Assembly: GCA_963701385.1 (NCBI GenBank)
Contig: CAVOZW010000009.1
Span: 124,001-188,000, forward strand
Direction: 5' to 3'
Source: B30-G6 sp963701385
GTDB taxonomy: Bacteria > Desulfobacterota > Desulfobacteria > Desulfobacterales > B30-G6
Length of the DNA stretch: 64,000 bases
A program made the translations under genes and the position numbers. The notes below the pieces were generated by a model, which made no database searches, was not told where the DNA came from, and saw only the letters and a program-made list of their open reading frames with translations. How positions within the stretch are numbered: the stretch's first letter is position 1; every line of letters begins with the position of its first letter. Below are positions 18,183-27,800 of the stretch, piece after piece.

Positions 18183-19568
18183 ATGGGAAAAATCATGACG
18201 CGAATGGGTGACGGGTTTCCCGTTGAAATGACTGAAAACCAACTCATGCAAGATCTGGCGGCAGGCACGGAAGAGGCCGCCGAATATGGCAAGATAGCCC
18301 CTCTTTCCAAAGAAGAGCTGCAATATCTGTTCGATCTTTTTAGCGCGCCGTATCGTTTTGTCGGTGTAGAACCCGGTCATGAAGTCGTGTTGTCTTATGA
18401 TGGCGCACCGCTCAAAATGATGCGCACCGCGATCGATGTCCATCGTGTTCAATCCCTGCAGATCTATGAAAAACTGCTGGGAGCCGATACCCTTGAACTG
18501 GGTCACATCGATTACAGCTACAAACAGGTCAAACCGATCGTGAGCATGGAACAGACCGTTTTGGAGCAAATATTGATGGTGACGCACCCGCCGCTTTTCT
18601 ATGGTGCCATGCCGAATCTGGGCTTATATACCCAACCGGACGGCCCTTTTCAAAACCCCTCGGAATTACTGGCCATGGGCAAGATCGATCACGTTCAGAA
18701 ATCGTATGAAAGTTCAGTTGCAGCTGCTGTCAAGGATATTGTATTTGTCGCCAGCGCCATGATTGAATCCGGAGCGGACGGAATAAATCTTGATACCGTA
18801 GGTGCGGCAGGGGATGCCGATTTTCTAGCCGGTTTGAGGGCTTCTGAAATTCTGAATGAAAAATATCCCGGTATCTGTATCGAGCTTGGCATGGCTGGCG
18901 AATTTGTTCTTGGAATGCACGGGGACTTGACCTACCAGGGCGAGCGCTTGGCCGGTATGTATGCCCATGATCAAGTCAGGATGGCGGAAAAAGCGGGCGT
19001 GACTATTTTTGGGCCTGTCGTGAACGTCAAAACCAACGCTTCCTGCCCCTGGAATTTGGCACGGGTTATCACCTTTATCAAGGCCTGCTGCAGGGTGGCC
19101 AACATTCCGATCCACGCGAATATGGGCATGGGCGTCGGCGGTGTCCCAATGACCAATCATCCGCCGGTGGACATTACATCCCGTGCCTCTACGGCCATGG
19201 TGGAAATCTGCCGACTTGACGGGTTGTAGGTTGGCGTGGGTGATCCGCTAGGCATGGCCATTACACACGCTATTGCCTCGGGCATGGGCGGAATGCGGGC
19301 TGCCGGAGATCTGGTGGCGCGAATGCAAATGACCCGCGGTATGAAAATAAACGACGCCAAAGCGTATGTGGCCGACAAATTGCGTGTTTCAGTTTCCGAC
19401 CTTTCCGATCCGGTGGTTATGACGGAAGTTCGTGAAGATTTGGAGCTAGGCAGCCTTTCCCCGTTACCTGGTTGCGTAAAGGGGATCGAAGCCAAAATTC
19501 GTATCGCCGAAGTCCTGGATATCGACATCAACTGTGTCAAGCGGCTAAAAGGAAAAGGATTGATCTAG
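18183..19568 (+). CDS. mtbB: Dimethylamine:corrinoid methyltransferase MtbB with in-frame amber (pyrrolysine 349)
   Basis: A 461-residue MtbB. It demethylates dimethylamine to monomethylamine and methylates the corrinoid protein. Family landmarks are RMGDG at the start, GADTLELGHIDYS, PLFYGAMPNLGLY, GADGINLDTVGAAGDADF and HANMGMGVGGVPM. The TAG at 19227-19229 sits in CRLDGL-O-VGVGDPLGM, exactly the pyrrolysine context of methanogen MtbB, and downstream residues (GMRAAGDLVARMQ) continue the family. The ribosome site AAAGGAG precedes ATG. It ends in a second TAG (19566-19568) that lies within a palindrome. Co-transcribed with mttB. Confidence 0.96.
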
Positions 19569-19597
19569 CCCGAACATTACATGAAATGTTCGGGCTA
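19566..19597. repeat. 32-bp palindromic repeat, copy 2 (overlaps mtbB stop)
   Basis: Perfect 13-base arms TAGCCCGAACATT and AATGTTCGGGCTA around ACATGA. The first three bases are the terminal TAG of mtbB. A degenerate copy closes the hydantoinase-like gene at 13326-13357. A run of eight A follows rather than T, so it is not a classic terminator for the plus strand. It may stabilise the 3' end or influence termination at the TAG. Confidence 0.75.
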
Positions 19598-19604
19598 TAC
19601 TCGT

Positions 19605-19645
19605 AAAAAAAAGGGGATCGCTTTTTGTTAACAGCAAATCCCCTT
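19605..19645 (-). terminator. Rho-independent terminator of the cysteine-rich peptide gene
   Basis: Read on the minus strand: stem AAGGGGAT (19645-19638) pairing with ATCCCCTT (19618-19611), followed by eight T (19612-19605). It lies 26 bases past the stop of the small gene at 19671. Confidence 0.85.
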
Positions 19646-19670
19646 GGTGATTCATTTCAACTTATATGTA

Positions 19671-19820
19671 TCAGCAACAGCAGCTGGAGACACGACACCC
19701 ACACGGATCAACATAACATCCGCACGGGTCCACATAGTAACAGCAGCACGAACTCGATTCAGCTTGCTCTTTGCCGCTCTTGCTTGACTGATCTTTTTTT
19801 ATATTGCTATCTTTAGACAT
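19671..19820 (-). CDS. 49-residue cysteine-rich peptide of unknown function
   Basis: Start ATG at 19820 with a near-perfect AGGAGGTGA site 5 bases upstream. The N-terminal half (MSKDSNIKKDQSSKSGKEQA) is polar and lysine-rich; the C-terminal 25 residues hold ten cysteines, arranged CCC, two copies of YVDPCGC, and a closing CCC. This leader-plus-core shape recalls peptide precursors or metal-binding peptides, though no modifying enzyme lies beside it. It has its own strong terminator, so it is a real transcript unit. It is convergent with mtbB. Metallothionein-like metal binding is one alternative; no family was recognised. Confidence 0.8.
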   Translation of the reverse strand: MSKDSNIKKDQSSKSGKEQAESSSCCCYYVDPCGCYVDPCGCRVSSCCC

Positions 19821-19979
19821 AAAATCACCTCCTGTCATTAGGGTGATTGTTTTCGCCACACGCACCTGCATCATAGCAGACACAGTTAAAATATACCACA
19901 TAGTGGCACGATAGTCAAGTGTAATAATTTTGGTTGTCGGCCTTCGCACATGACCACGGGCTCGCCCGTGGTGGTGCCA

Positions 19980-20543
19980 TCAGGTTACAAGAATTTTGCG
20001 CCAGAAATCCATGATGGAATTCCGCATGGCTTGGCTGTCCTTGTAATCTTTTTTGTGCAGGATTTCGTTGAGCATCATGATGATGATGCTGGTGGTTTCC
20101 TTAATCTGAACAGGGTTGAACTCACCTGAGGCAATACCCTTTTTTAAACAGCCGCCGATATAGGATTTCAGCCAGCGTTTGTGTTGTTTGGTATTGTTGG
20201 TGTAAATATGGCCCGGATCGTTCAGTTTTGCCGGCCTGGGGGCTATAACTAGGGCCATCTCATGGGGCATTTTTTTAACAAGGCTGAAATGCAGCATAAA
20301 AAGGCTTTTTAGCTTTTCAAACATAGTCTTGGTTTCTTTTTTCAAACCTTCCAATTGCTTGAAATAGTCCACAAAGATCGCATCAAGAATCGAGGTAAAA
20401 ATTTCATCTTTGCCGGAAAAATGATAGTATAGAAGCGGTTCTGTGACACCGGCCTTGTCCGAGATTGCCTTCGTCGTAGTACCGTCAAAACCCTGTGAAG
20501 CAAAGAGATGGGTTGCTGTTTGGACAATGTTGTTCTTTTTCAT
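19980..20543 (-). CDS. TetR-family transcriptional regulator
   Basis: A 187-residue repressor-type protein. The N-terminal helix-turn-helix is classic: IVQTATHLFASQGFDGTTTKAISDKAGVTEPLLYYHF (residues 5-41, seen as separate conserved blocks). The C-terminal ligand domain is not specific. AAAGG precedes the ATG. Its promoter overlaps palindromes, suggesting autoregulation. Targets are unknown; neighbours are a peptide gene, a HIT protein and a BKACE enzyme. Confidence 0.92.
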   Translation of the reverse strand: MKKNNIVQTATHLFASQGFDGTTTKAISDKAGVTEPLLYYHFSGKDEIFTSILDAIFVDYFKQLEGLKKETKTMFEKLKSLFMLHFSLVKKMPHEMALVIAPRPAKLNDPGHIYTNNTKQHKRWLKSYIGGCLKKGIASGEFNPVQIKETTSIIIMMLNEILHKKDYKDSQAMRNSIMDFWRKILVT

Positions 20544-20566
20544 GGTGGATACCTTTATATTGGGGT

Positions 20567-20630
20567 AACACGGTCAACCGTGTTTGTTAAGCATTTGCTT
20601 TATACTACAATGTAGTAAGCAGGTTGTCAA
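20567..20630 (-). promoter_or_regulatory. tetR promoter with two candidate operators
   Basis: On the minus strand there is TTGACA (20630-20625), a 17-base spacer and TAGTAT (20607-20602). The palindrome ACTACA-A-TGTAGT (20604-20616) overlaps the -10 box. A second palindrome, AACACGGT-CA-ACCGTGTT (20567-20584), lies in the leader. Either could be the TetR binding site. Confidence 0.65.
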
Positions 20631-20671
20631 GCAATGTCAAGTTTTAAGAATTGACTAAAACGATATACAGC

Positions 20672-20756
20672 GATAATTGAACACATCGCAGCAAGCTGCG
20701 CTAAAGGGTCTGCCGTGCCGCAGAACCCACCGGGAATGCACTCACTGCTGCGGTTC
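20672..20756 (-). repeat. Dispersed GAACCGC repeat, long variant
   Basis: On the minus strand this begins GAACCGCAGCAGTGAGTGC, contains an inserted hairpin with GTTCTGCGGCACGGCAGA, then CGCAGCTTGCTGCG and TTCAATTATC. It belongs to the same family as copies at 31556, 32481 and 47868; the inserted hairpin is shared with the last. Confidence 0.65.
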
Positions 20757-20793
20757 ATAAAACAAACTCAATCTTTCAGGAGGGCGCATTACC

Positions 20794-21126
20794 ATGACAA
20801 CAGACTGTCTTTTCTGTAACATCGCGAACGGTAAAACAGATACATCCTTTCTATTTGAAAATGAAACCCTGGTGGTTTTCAAGGACATCAACCCTCATGC
20901 GCCGGTGCACTTGCTGCTGGTCCCCAAAAAACACATCCGCAGCATCAACGATCTGACATCTGCAGATGGTACCATCGTGTCATCCCTAATAAACACGGGA
21001 AAACAGATGGCCAAAGAGATAGGGGTAGCCGCATCGGGTTATAAACTGGTTTTCAATGTGGAAAAAGGGGGCGGGCAGGTGATTTTCCACCTGCATCTGC
21101 ATCTGCTTGGCGGGTGGAAGCGATAA
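20794..21126 (+). CDS. hinT: HIT-family protein (HinT-like nucleotide phosphoramidase)
   Basis: A 110-residue HIT protein. It starts with CLFCNIANGKTDTSFLFE and ends with the histidine triad FHLHLHLLGGW (near residues 98-108). Relatives hydrolyse adenosine phosphoramidates and lysyl-adenylate. Length and motif order match HinT. CAGGAGG precedes the ATG by 11 bases. It is the only gene on its strand between tetR and the BKACE gene. Confidence 0.93.
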   Translation: MTTDCLFCNIANGKTDTSFLFENETLVVFKDINPHAPVHLLLVPKKHIRSINDLTSADGTIVSSLINTGKQMAKEIGVAASGYKLVFNVEKGGGQVIFHLHLHLLGGWKR

Positions 21127-21140
21127 AGCAATCACATTCT

Positions 21141-22061
21141 CTAAAAATTGACCTTATCCAGCCCTTTGAGATTCAAAAGTTGACGTGCCTCTTCAGGCGT
21201 TGCCGGCTCAACACCAAGTTCCCTGGCGATCCGGACGATCTTTTCCACCTGCTCGGCATTGCTTTTGGCTTTCAGCCCCTTTTCAAGGAAAAGATTATCC
21301 TCGAGCCCCACCCTTGCATTGCCACCCATAAGGAGGGCGCCGGTACACATTTTGAATTGGTGTTTTCCAGCTGCGCACACCGACCACCGAAAATCTCCAA
21401 GGCTGTCTTTGGCAGAATTATACAGAAATTGGAGATTATTCATCGTCGCCTGAATGCCGCCCAGAATCCCCATGACGAATTGAATGTAAACGGGTGTTTC
21501 TACATAGCCCCTGTCGATAAGAAATGCGATGTTGTTAATCATCGCCACATCGTAGACTTCAAACTCCGGTTTTGTACCTTCCTTACGGAAGTGCTGAATG
21601 AATTCACGCAGTGTCTTGAAGGTGTTCGGAAAAATAAAATCTTCCGTCATTTGTAGATAGGCATGTTCCCAATCATACTTGAACTCCTTATAAGTATCCA
21701 AGGCATGGAAAAGAGCAAAGTTGAGGGAACCCGCATTTAGGGAGGCAAGCTCCGGGCTGTATGCCTTCACCGCAGCTAGTCGCTCCTCCGTTGTCTGACC
21801 CAACCCGCCACCGGTGGTAATGCAAACCACAAGATCGGATCGGTTTTTGATTTGCGAAACAACTTCTCCAAACAACCTGGGATCGGACGATGGTTGAGCG
21901 GTTTCCGGGTCACGTACATGAATATGGACGACAGCGGCACCAGCCTCCCAGGCTCGAATCGAATCGTCTACAATCTGCTTGGGCGTAATCGGGAGATAAG
22001 GAGACATGCTCGGTGTGTGAATACCTCCTGTAATAGCTGCCGTTATTATTGCTGTATCCAT
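21141..22061 (-). CDS. BKACE-family beta-keto acid cleavage enzyme (3-keto-5-aminohexanoate cleavage protein type)
   Basis: A 306-residue TIM-barrel protein of the BKACE (DUF849) family, which condenses a beta-keto acid with acetyl-CoA and cleaves it to acetoacetate plus a CoA ester. Zinc-binding HIHVRDPET (near residue 46) and the second-half features MGILGGI and GGNARVGLEDN are present. AAAGGA precedes the ATG. The natural keto acid cannot be told from the sequence; lysine fermentation is only one of several options. No other lysine-fermentation genes are nearby. Confidence 0.88.
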   Translation of the reverse strand: MDTAIITAAITGGIHTPSMSPYLPITPKQIVDDSIRAWEAGAAVVHIHVRDPETAQPSSDPRLFGEVVSQIKNRSDLVVCITTGGGLGQTTEERLAAVKAYSPELASLNAGSLNFALFHALDTYKEFKYDWEHAYLQMTEDFIFPNTFKTLREFIQHFRKEGTKPEFEVYDVAMINNIAFLIDRGYVETPVYIQFVMGILGGIQATMNNLQFLYNSAKDSLGDFRWSVCAAGKHQFKMCTGALLMGGNARVGLEDNLFLEKGLKAKSNAEQVEKIVRIARELGVEPATPEEARQLLNLKGLDKVNF

Positions 22062-22335
22062 TCCGATATTCCTTTTTCTGGCGAGGCAGTCAATTTTAGT
22101 AATTTTACCGACGATTACCTTAACCTGATGCCATGCACGCTAGAGCAAGCGTTCGCGATTACTATTTGTTTTTCCGTATTGTATCATGTAGGGGGTTGTC
22201 AAGCAACGGTCGAATCCGGTCTGCTGTTTTTTTCAAGTCCTGCGTCAGGGCTTTTCGTATTTCAACCGGATTACGTGCTTCTATGGCTTGATACATCCGT
22301 TCGTGGAATAACATATTGAAAAGGGAGGGTAACCA

Positions 22336-23424
22336 ATGATACGAAAAGCCTTTTTCCCAGGGTGTTATTTACAGGGGAAGGATATTCTCCGTAATCTTGG
22401 GGAAATTGAAGAGCTTAAAAAGAAAAGCGTTTTTATTCTCGCTACTAATAAGGCCGTTAAGAGAATTATTCCGGAAAACCTTTCAACCTGGAAAAGCATA
22501 TGCGAAATCAAATATGAGAAATTCAGTGGTGCGTGCACCTGGGATGAGATCAACAGGGTGCTCGAGATAGCAAAAGGTGGTGTCTATGATTTCATCATCG
22601 GCCTTGGGGGTGGGAAAACCATTGACACGGCCAGGGTGGTTGCCAATCAATTGGGCGTCAAATATATCGCAGCGCCTACCATCGCCGCAACAGACGCACC
22701 CACCGCAAGTGCTTGTGTCGTTTACAGTAAAGAAGGTTCGATCGTCGACTATTTCACCACAAGCAATCCCGATTATGTTCTGGTGGATACGAGGATCATT
22801 GCTGAAGCACCGGCAAGGTTTCTTGTTTCCGGAATGGGCGACGCTCTTGCAACATGGTTTGAAGCGGAGACCTGCGATCGATCATATTTCCGAAACATAT
22901 GTGGTGGGTTCAATCTTAGGGCAATCATGTCCCTTGCCGAAGCATGCTACAAGACCCTTTTAACATACGGCAGCACAGCCAAGATCGCTTGTGAAAACAA
23001 TTTGGTAAGTCCAGCGCTTGAGTACATTGTAGAAGCCAATACCCTTCTCAGCGGCCTTGGTTTCGAATCAGGTGGTCTCTCAACTGCACATGGTATTCAT
23101 GACTGTCTCTGCAATCTTGAAGGCACGCACGCATATTATCACGGCGAAAAGGTGGCATTCGGTACCCTGGCCGGGTTATTCCTTGAAGCAAGGCCACAGG
23201 CTTTGATAGATGAAGTATACGCATTCTGCAGATCTGTCGGGCTGCCGACCACCTTGGCGCAGATCGGTCTGGGGGAAGTTACTGACAGGGAATTGGATGC
23301 AGCCATACATCCGGTTTTTGAAAACAAACAAAGCTATTTGCACAATGTGAGATTCGATTTGACACTCGAAGGGATCACAGAGGCTATCCGGATGGCGGAT
23401 GCGCTTGGTCGCCACCTAGGTTAA
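22336..23424 (+). CDS. gldA: Glycerol dehydrogenase-family (GldA-like) NAD-dependent alcohol dehydrogenase
   Basis: A 362-residue iron/zinc-type dehydrogenase. The nucleotide-binding segment IIGLGGGKTIDTAR (near residue 92), the specificity loop PTIAATDAPTASACVVY and metal-binding residues in SGMGDALATWFEA, STAHGIHD and HGEKVAFG are visible. It probably interconverts glycerol or a related polyol with its ketone using NAD. GGGAGGG precedes the ATG. Divergent from the BKACE gene; a shared pathway is possible, but not shown. Confidence 0.88.
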   Translation: MIRKAFFPGCYLQGKDILRNLGEIEELKKKSVFILATNKAVKRIIPENLSTWKSICEIKYEKFSGACTWDEINRVLEIAKGGVYDFIIGLGGGKTIDTARVVANQLGVKYIAAPTIAATDAPTASACVVYSKEGSIVDYFTTSNPDYVLVDTRIIAEAPARFLVSGMGDALATWFEAETCDRSYFRNICGGFNLRAIMSLAEACYKTLLTYGSTAKIACENNLVSPALEYIVEANTLLSGLGFESGGLSTAHGIHDCLCNLEGTHAYYHGEKVAFGTLAGLFLEARPQALIDEVYAFCRSVGLPTTLAQIGLGEVTDRELDAAIHPVFENKQSYLHNVRFDLTLEGITEAIRMADALGRHLG

Positions 23425-23723
23425 CGACTTACAGGACCAGAGGGGAGCGAACTCATCGATGGGGACGATTGTGCAGAACATTCCTAACTGGCGAGTCCAA
23501 GAGTTTGCTACCGAAATATTTCCTATAGATCACAGCCTCCCGCAACCCTTTGATAAGAGAATAAACACCATTGATACCCTAAATGCACCTGTGAAGGGTT
23601 CTGCCTTGACAGCTTGTTCAATCTCTTCTAAATAGTATTATCAAACGATTAGAGCAATGAGGTCGTCAAATCACCGACGCCCCCACAACCTATCCCGGCG
23701 CCAATTCAGTAAATCGGTTTAAC
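23425..23723 (+). promoter_or_regulatory. Gene-free region with candidate promoter for the RND operon
   Basis: TTGACA (23606-23611), a 17-base spacer and TAAATA (23629-23634) form a plausible sigma-70 promoter about 90 bases before the adaptor gene. Upstream, CCTTTGATAAGAGAATA (about 23548-23564) is a motif that recurs near 31486 and, partly, 38671. Confidence 0.45.
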
Positions 23724-24824
23724 ATGAAGACAATAGCAAGGGTCACCGGGCTTTGCCTCCTGTCGGTTCTGTTCAGCGCTTGTTCTCCTTCTTCAGAGAG
23801 TGCGAGTGTAGCGGAACCCCCGCCTATACCGGTCCGCGTTATGGAACTCCAGCCCATTCAACTGCCCCTTGTTTCCGAGGTAGTAGGCCGGCTGACACCC
23901 AACCGGGAAGTGATTCTGGCCGCCGAGGTGGGCGGCGTCATCACGGGATATGACGTCGATACCGGCGACAAGGTTGAAAGGGGCAAGGTGCTCGTCAGAC
24001 TGGACCCCGCTGATTATAGGCTGGCTTTGAAGGAGGCTGAAGCCAATTTTACAGTTGCCCAAACCCGCCTGGACCTGGCTTTGAAAGACTACGACCGTTC
24101 CAAAAGTCTTCTGCCGCGTAAGGTGATTACCCAGGATGCATATGACAGAGCGGAATCGGAGTACCTGTCAGCTGGGGCCTCGCTGGAAAGGGTGACGGTG
24201 ATGGTGGATATTGCCAAGGCCCAGCTTTCCAAGACCCGCATCCGTTCACCCTTCGATGGCCATGCTGCAGCCCGGATGATCGAAATCGGGCAGATGATCG
24301 GTGCCGGACAGCCCTTGATGAAAATCATCGATTCAGACCCCATGCGTGTCAGGATCTGGTTGTCCGAAAAAGAATATGTGCGCCTTGACAAAAGCGACCC
24401 GGTATCGATCGTGGTGGAGCCCTTTCCCGAAGCCGTGATCACCGGTTCGATCGACCGCATCGATATTACGGCGGACGAAAGAACCAATACCTTCGGCGTG
24501 GAAATTGTATTGGACAATTCAAATCTGGCCTTGAAAGCGGGTATGACCGCCAGAGTGCGCATTATTACGGCCACGATACCCGACGCCATCCTTATACCCC
24601 AAAGCACGGTTCTCTACAGATCGGACCGGGAGGAGGTCTTTATTGCCGGGTCGGACAATCGCGCGGTCTTGCGGCAAATCACGCTGGGTATGTACTCAGG
24701 CGAAAAGATTGAGGTCCGTGAAGGCCTTTCAGCGGGGGATCGGCTGATTGTCACCGGCGGTCAGTTCCTCAGGCCGGGTGACAAGATATTGATTTCGGCT
24801 TTTGGGCGGGCCGGGACAAAATGA
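23724..24824 (+). CDS. RND efflux periplasmic adaptor lipoprotein (membrane fusion protein)
   Basis: A 366-residue adaptor linking an RND pump to an outer-membrane channel. It has a lipoprotein signal (hydrophobic stretch ending LLSVLFSAC, Cys20). A lipoyl-type half motif (GGVITGYDVDTGDKVERGKVL), a coiled-coil hairpin (residues about 95-165), the second lipoyl half (KTRIRSPFDGHAAARMIEIGQMI) and a beta-barrel follow. Its stop overlaps the pump start by four bases (ATGA), so the two are translationally coupled. No outer-membrane factor gene is adjacent. Confidence 0.93.
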   Translation: MKTIARVTGLCLLSVLFSACSPSSESASVAEPPPIPVRVMELQPIQLPLVSEVVGRLTPNREVILAAEVGGVITGYDVDTGDKVERGKVLVRLDPADYRLALKEAEANFTVAQTRLDLALKDYDRSKSLLPRKVITQDAYDRAESEYLSAGASLERVTVMVDIAKAQLSKTRIRSPFDGHAAARMIEIGQMIGAGQPLMKIIDSDPMRVRIWLSEKEYVRLDKSDPVSIVVEPFPEAVITGSIDRIDITADERTNTFGVEIVLDNSNLALKAGMTARVRIITATIPDAILIPQSTVLYRSDREEVFIAGSDNRAVLRQITLGMYSGEKIEVREGLSAGDRLIVTGGQFLRPGDKILISAFGRAGTK

Positions 24825-27800
24825 ATATATTCCGCTTTATTATCCAGCAGGGGCGGATCTTTACGCTGCTCGTAATCATCTTACCGATCATCGCCGGTAC
24901 TTATGCCTATCAATCCCTGCCCAAGGAGGGGGAACCGGAGATTGCCGTCCCCCACGCCATCGTTGTCACGGCTTACCCGGGCGCCTCGCCCAGCGAAATC
25001 GAAAGTCTGGTGACCAATCCCCTGGAAGAGGCTTTGAGCGACCTCAAGAATGTCGACGAGATGCGCTCCTCGTCAGCAGAGTCCGTATCGGTGATCGTCA
25101 TTGATTTTTCAGTGGATGCGGATCTGGAGCTTTCCCTGCAACGGGTCCGGGAGAAAGTGACCGATGCCCAGAAGGAGCTGCCCGAAGAGGCCGAAGATTC
25201 GACGGTGTCGGAAATCAGCTTCAGTGACATCCCCATCTTGCTCGTATCCGTGGTCGGCGATATGGATCCCGTTTTGCTCAAGCGCCTGGCCGAAAAGGTT
25301 GCTGATGAGTTGGCCTTGATACCGGAGGTGCTCTCAACGGACGTGGCCGGCGGCCGAACTCGGGAGATACACATCTACCTGGATCCCAACCGGCTAAGCC
25401 AGTTCGGTTTGACGATTCTCGATGTTTACAATGCGATCAAACAGTCGGACATCAACATCCCCGGGGGTATGATCAACATCCCTGAGCGGCGTTTCCTACT
25501 GCGTACATTGACCGAAATAAAAAAGGTAGCCGACTATGAACGGGTTCCCCTGATCCAGCAGGGGGACCGGGTGGTTTTTCTGGGCGATGTCGGCATCGTC
25601 AAGGACGGACACCAGGAGGATATCAGTTATTCCCGTGTGGATGGCGAATCCTCAGTCTCCATCGCCGTGAAAAAGCGTGCCGGGGCCAATATTCTGCAAA
25701 CATCGGCCAAGGTTCGAACGGCCATCGAGACCATGCAGGACGAGTTTCCGGCCGGTGTCCGCATGGTCGTCACCGCCGATCAAGCCAAATACATCCAGCA
25801 GGGTTTCGACACGATGAACAACTCGGCCGTTACCGGGTTGATCATCGTCATCATTGTGCTCTATTTTGCCATGGGTTTCAGGAACTCGATCATCACCTCC
25901 CTGTCCATCCCCCTGTCGCTGCTGATCACGTTCATCCTGCTCAAGGTTTTCGGCCAGACCAACAACAACATGGTTCGATTTTCACTGGTGCTCTGCATCG
26001 GCCTGCTGGTAGACAATGCCATCATTGTGGTGGAGAATGTCTACCATCACTATCAGCTGGGGAAAGAGCGGCTGGCCGCGGTCATCGACGGGGTTTCGGA
26101 AATCGCCGCACCGGTGGTCTCCGCGACCCTGACGACCATGGCCGCCTTCCTGCCTATTTTACTGATGACGGGCACCACAGGCGAATACATGGGCTATTTA
26201 CCCAAGACGGTGACCATCGCGCTGTCGGCTTCCCTGATCGTTTCCCTAATTGCCAACCCTTTGCTGTTATCCCGGTTCATGAAACGCTCGGTCAAGGACG
26301 GCAGGATCGTACGGCCCGAGGAAGATCTGGCCTTCTTGAAAAAGGTTTATGTGCGCATGGTTTCGTGGGCCTTGAATCACCGTTTTGTGATCGTTGCACT
26401 GACGCTTTTCAGTATGGCCGGGGCCATCAGTCTCGTCGGGCTGAATGTGGTCAAGATCGAAATGTTCCCGGATATCGATTTCGATTACATCTATATACCT
26501 ATCGAAACCCCCAGGGGCACGGATGTGGAGATCACCGACCGCATCGCCAGGCAGGTGGAAAACATCGTTGCCGAGATGGTGCCGGAGGCCAACCAGGTGG
26601 TTTCGACGGTGGGGTACAGGGGCCAGAGCGCCTTAGAGCTTACCTTTGGACAGGGGACCGCAAGCCATTTCGCCGAAATTACCGTGGAGCTTCTGGACGG
26701 CAAAGAGTTTGCCCGTGCTTCCCACCTGGAGATTCAGCAACGCATGGGTGAGCGGTTGGATAAGATCCCGGGTGCCGCCATACGCTTCCGTCCGCTGTCC
26801 TGGGGGCCACCCACCTTTGCTCCCATCGTCGTAAAGGTCATCGGCCCGGAGCTTGAGGTGTTGCGGGAGATTTCTACCGAGATAAGAGCGCGTCTGGCCC
26901 GCATTAGGGGGGCGGTGGATGTCAAGGACGATTTTTCGAATGCGCCCCCGGAGCTTCGGGTTACGGTTGACCGTGAGAAATCGGCATCCCTGGGCATCCC
27001 GCTGGATCTATTGGCCATGACGCTTCGCGGCGCCACTGCCGGCCTGGATATCCGGGAATTTCAGGATGAAATGGACGTATCCAAAAAGTACGATGTCAGG
27101 ATACGGTTTTCGCCGGCATCGCGGACAACGCCCGGGATGCTGGATAATGTCAAGGTGCGGTCGGGCAACGGCATGCTGGTGCCGCTGGCCAATATCGCCA
27201 GGTTTTCTCAGGGACCGGGGATCAGCACAATCGGGCACGTTGACCGGCGCAGGGTCGTGCGCGTTTCGGCACGCAACGAGGACCGGCAAGCGGTGGAGAT
27301 TTCCAAAGAGCTGATCGGGCAGCTTTCGAACTTCGATCTGCCGCGAGGTTACAGCTTCGATTTTTCGGGGGAGATACAGGAAACCGAGGAGTCCTTTGCC
27401 AGTTTGAAACTGGCCTACCTGATTGCCTTTATCCTGATTTTTGCTCTTCTGGTGACCCAGTTCAACTCCTATTTTCAACCACTGGCCATCATGACGGCTC
27501 TGCCATTGTCGATTGTCGGTGCCATGCTCGGCCTGTGGGTCACGGGTAACAATTTTTCGATCATGAGCTTTGTGGGTCTGGTCGGTCTGACCGGCATCGT
27601 GGTCAATGATTCCATTGTTTTGGTTGACTGCATCAACAACAAACGCAAGGAAGACATGGGAATATTCGACGCCGTTGTAGAGGCGGGACAGCAACGGCTG
27701 CGGCCCATTGTTTCGACTACCCTCTCGACTATCGGTGGCATTATCACCCTGACGATTACCGATAAGCTGTGGGAAGGGCTGGGTGTGGTGATCATTTTTG

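Noticed and set aside
19227..19229. Premature stop making mtbB a pseudogene
   Set aside because: Context CRLDGL-O-VGVGDP matches known Pyl-containing MtbB and the frame continues for 113 residues.
20672..20790. Riboswitch upstream of the HIT gene
   Set aside because: The paired stems belong to the dispersed GAACCGC repeat, on the opposite strand.
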